In this document: one piece after another, positions 62,191-64,000 of the stretch
Layout of the letters: each line of letters starts with the position of its first letter
Numbering within the stretch: position 1 is the stretch's first letter
Assembly (NCBI GenBank): GCA_028753945.1
Contig: JAPNXP010000006.1
Location: forward strand, 3,534,001 to 3,598,000
DNA length: 64,000 nt
Direction: 5' to 3'
DNA from: Hexactinellida sp. DTS-2022
Lineage: Eukaryota > Porifera > Hexactinellida
Position numbers and translations under genes: made by a program
The notes under the pieces: generated by a model
The model's input: only the letters and a program-made list of their open reading frames with translations
The model's database searches: none
What the model was told of the DNA's origin: nothing

Positions 62191-62280
62191 GATAAAAGTA
62201 TTTTTGATGTCACCTCTCACTTAAACCAATAATATCTGAGTTCTGCTGATACTTTTCTAGAGTACGTGCGTACTAACCGA

Positions 62281-62674
62281 AGTAAAATACAGTCTGTTCT
62301 CTCTAATTGTCCCTTCTCTAATAGTCCACTGTATATTTGATTACGTCATTGTGGTTAAATCCGATGAGAAATCATTCTCAAAAGTATTTTAGATGTTTCC
62401 AGCGTATTTGAAAACCTAAGTTTAGTTTATCCCATGACAATAGGTAATTTATTTTACGAGTAATTAGAAAGTAAACACTGGCCTGGAAATAAAATGGCAA
62501 ATACTTGACTTATCTAGCCGTATTATATAGTAGGCCATGCTTGGGAATATAAATTGGATGGTCTTATCCGAGTACGTACTAACCGAATCATTATAATGCA
62601 TCAGATAGGAGGAAAATTCGGTTCTTAGAGAACAGTAAATATTATCCGAGAGTACGTACTAAACGAGTTCCACT
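62281..62674. mobile_element. Pieces of TA-type MITEs
   Basis: The motif gagtacgtgcgtactaaccgaa occurs near 62260-62283, and gagtacgtactaaccgaatc and gagtacgtactaaacgagtt near 62571 and 62650. The last is followed by ccactgta, a CAGT-type terminus. No complete pair of ends could be set. Confidence 0.5.
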
Positions 62675-62682
62675 GTACTTAA

Positions 62683-62797
62683 TAGTTATCGAAAGTTAAA
62701 ATCAAATAGTTAATAGTTATGGAAAGTTAATTAAAATCAAATAGTTATAATCAAATACTCAAATAGTTAGTAGTTATCGAAATTAAAATCAAATTAT
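62683..62797. repeat. ~30-bp imperfect tandem repeat
   Basis: Three to four copies of a taatagttatcgaaagttaa / aatcaaatag unit with drift. Confidence 0.75.
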
Positions 62798-64000
62798 TAT
62801 ACAGAAATGTATCTGTACATAAATGTCGCTGTGAAGTTGTGAACACAGTCTCTATACACAGTTGTCGTATAAATGTTGTAATTTGTTTATTAATTTATAG
62901 TTAAGATTTTTATTAACCGCAATCGCATCTTATCTAAGTCTAATTATCGTATACTATGTTGGATTCAACCCATTTAATATTAATTAACACTCAAAATAAT
63001 AATGAATATTGTTACGTACACGTATAAAATATTTATATAAAAATCAAACTAAATGGTAAAATGATTTACTCACCTTCATTGACCAAAATGGGTGTAAGTA
63101 ATTAGGTGCCAAGAAAAATTAGAATAAATTTGCAGTGCATATTTCAAAAAATCAATTCTATTTATACAATTATCTTGGTTGCGTAATAGTAAACATGACT
63201 GATTAATTACCAATATGAATTTCTGAACTATTACATCATTATTTTGAATATGTCAAGAATGTAGACTTGGACCAGAAATACATAACACACCTGTTACGCT
63301 TACTTCCATATGGAACAAGAACAAACAGGTGCATCACGCCATGGGATATTAAAATGTGTTGTATCAAGAGGTGTCAAACACCAATTTCTGGGCGTCGAAT
63401 TGGAGACCAAAGACGGGATTTCGAATGGGTACTCTATGGAGGGATCGGAGCATACAATATTTCAAGACTGAAAACCATAAGGCTTATTTCCTATCTGCTG
63501 ATAAAGTGTTTATTATGATATAGTCTAAATATAGATATAGAATAATTTCGAAGGGGGGGGGGGAAATAGTTCAATGATAGTCTTTTGAAAATAGGAAGGA
63601 CAATTTGGTAAAATTGAATGAATAGCACCTTTTGTTAGACCAGGTATACGGTATGTCCATTAATTAAAAACAAAATGGTTAAAGTTTGTATAATTGCTAT
63701 TGTGATAACCTATGGTCTGTCAAAATAAAAAGGCGAATTATATAACCACTAAGAATGAAAAACTTACAACATACGTATATCCAGTCGTCAGGTAGTAGTA
63801 CTTCACAGGTGTATAATTTTCCCCAAAGGTTGGAAAAGCATAGCAAAAGGTATATGTGTTTGAGACAAAATCTATCGGCTCGATGTAATAATTTCTCCAC
63901 TGATTATTCTCCTCATCAGAAAAATTCCTTCATTTTAAAGATTGATATTGGTTCTTCGCCATCGTAACCACTGCGGCAATTGGGGGCTGAGCATCTAGCC
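62798..64000. other. Gene-free stretch
   Basis: AT-rich, with a g-homopolymer at about 63552-63563. A short run at 63330-63480 has fairly balanced composition but no recognisable protein. No RNA gene seen. Confidence 0.4.

Noticed and set aside
63267..63518. 83-codon + strand frame near the right edge
   Set aside because: Balanced composition suggested coding, but none of the three frames gives a recognisable domain and there is no conserved context.
1..64000. CRISPR array
   Set aside because: The tandem repeats found have drifting units and no regular unique spacers, and the sequence is clearly eukaryotic.
1..64000. tRNA or rRNA genes
   Set aside because: I searched by eye for the B-box ggttcgaatcc and for rRNA cores and found none. 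A tRNAscan-SE run would decide.

Overview
The window is AT-rich nuclear DNA from an animal. Most genes are uninterrupted reading frames with TATA boxes and AATAAA signals, set among very many DNA transposons. A tandem-DED NLR, expanded NHL-repeat and sugar-transporter genes, an ESCRT-III subunit and a Rumi-type O-glucosyltransferase fit an early-branching metazoan. A demosponge of the Amphimedon kind is my best guess, but no marker fixes the species.

Layout. 1-4.8 kb: tandem copies of a 1.2-kb repeat with a ~125-bp hairpin, then a 72-bp minisatellite. 4.8-12.6 kb: two NHL-repeat protein genes on a ~2.1-kb segmental duplication. Between them lie a decayed Helitron Rep region and a 725-bp hAT element with a perfect 8-bp target duplication. 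13-20.8 kb: a MATE transporter (-), a POGLUT1-like glucosyltransferase (-) and a seven-helix membrane protein (+). 23.3-26 kb: two-exon CHMP2A (-), whose 1.9-kb intron is crowded with TA-flanked MITEs. 29.6-30.1 kb: a broken EGF/transmembrane receptor remnant. 30.8-34.2 kb: an intact 1134-residue DED-DED-NACHT-LRR receptor (-). 34-41 kb: several hAT-type elements with clean 8-bp target duplications. 41.6-60.5 kb: four copies of an SLC2-like sugar transporter. Two are intact (A, D), one is split by a LINE (B) and one is a 5' stub (C). MULE, P-element, Helitron and MITE remains are nested among them. 61.9-62.2 kb: a GC-rich structured segment containing a complete hammerhead ribozyme core.

The genes do not form one pathway. 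CHMP2A (membrane remodelling), POGLUT1-like (glycosylation of EGF repeats) and the NLR (innate sensing) are independent. The MATE and SLC2 proteins are membrane carriers. The sugar-transporter and NHL genes are local families whose duplications carried promoter and flanks along.

Most notable: (1) the hammerhead ribozyme at 62060-62109; (2) the LINE at 49003-51412 with a 250-bp identical target duplication; (3) a MULE transposase split by a MITE and then rearranged by an inversion with one end inside that MITE; (4) MITE insertions whose empty sites survive in neighbouring duplicate copies; (5) two repeat families with different bodies but shared GT-rich and GC-hairpin end modules.
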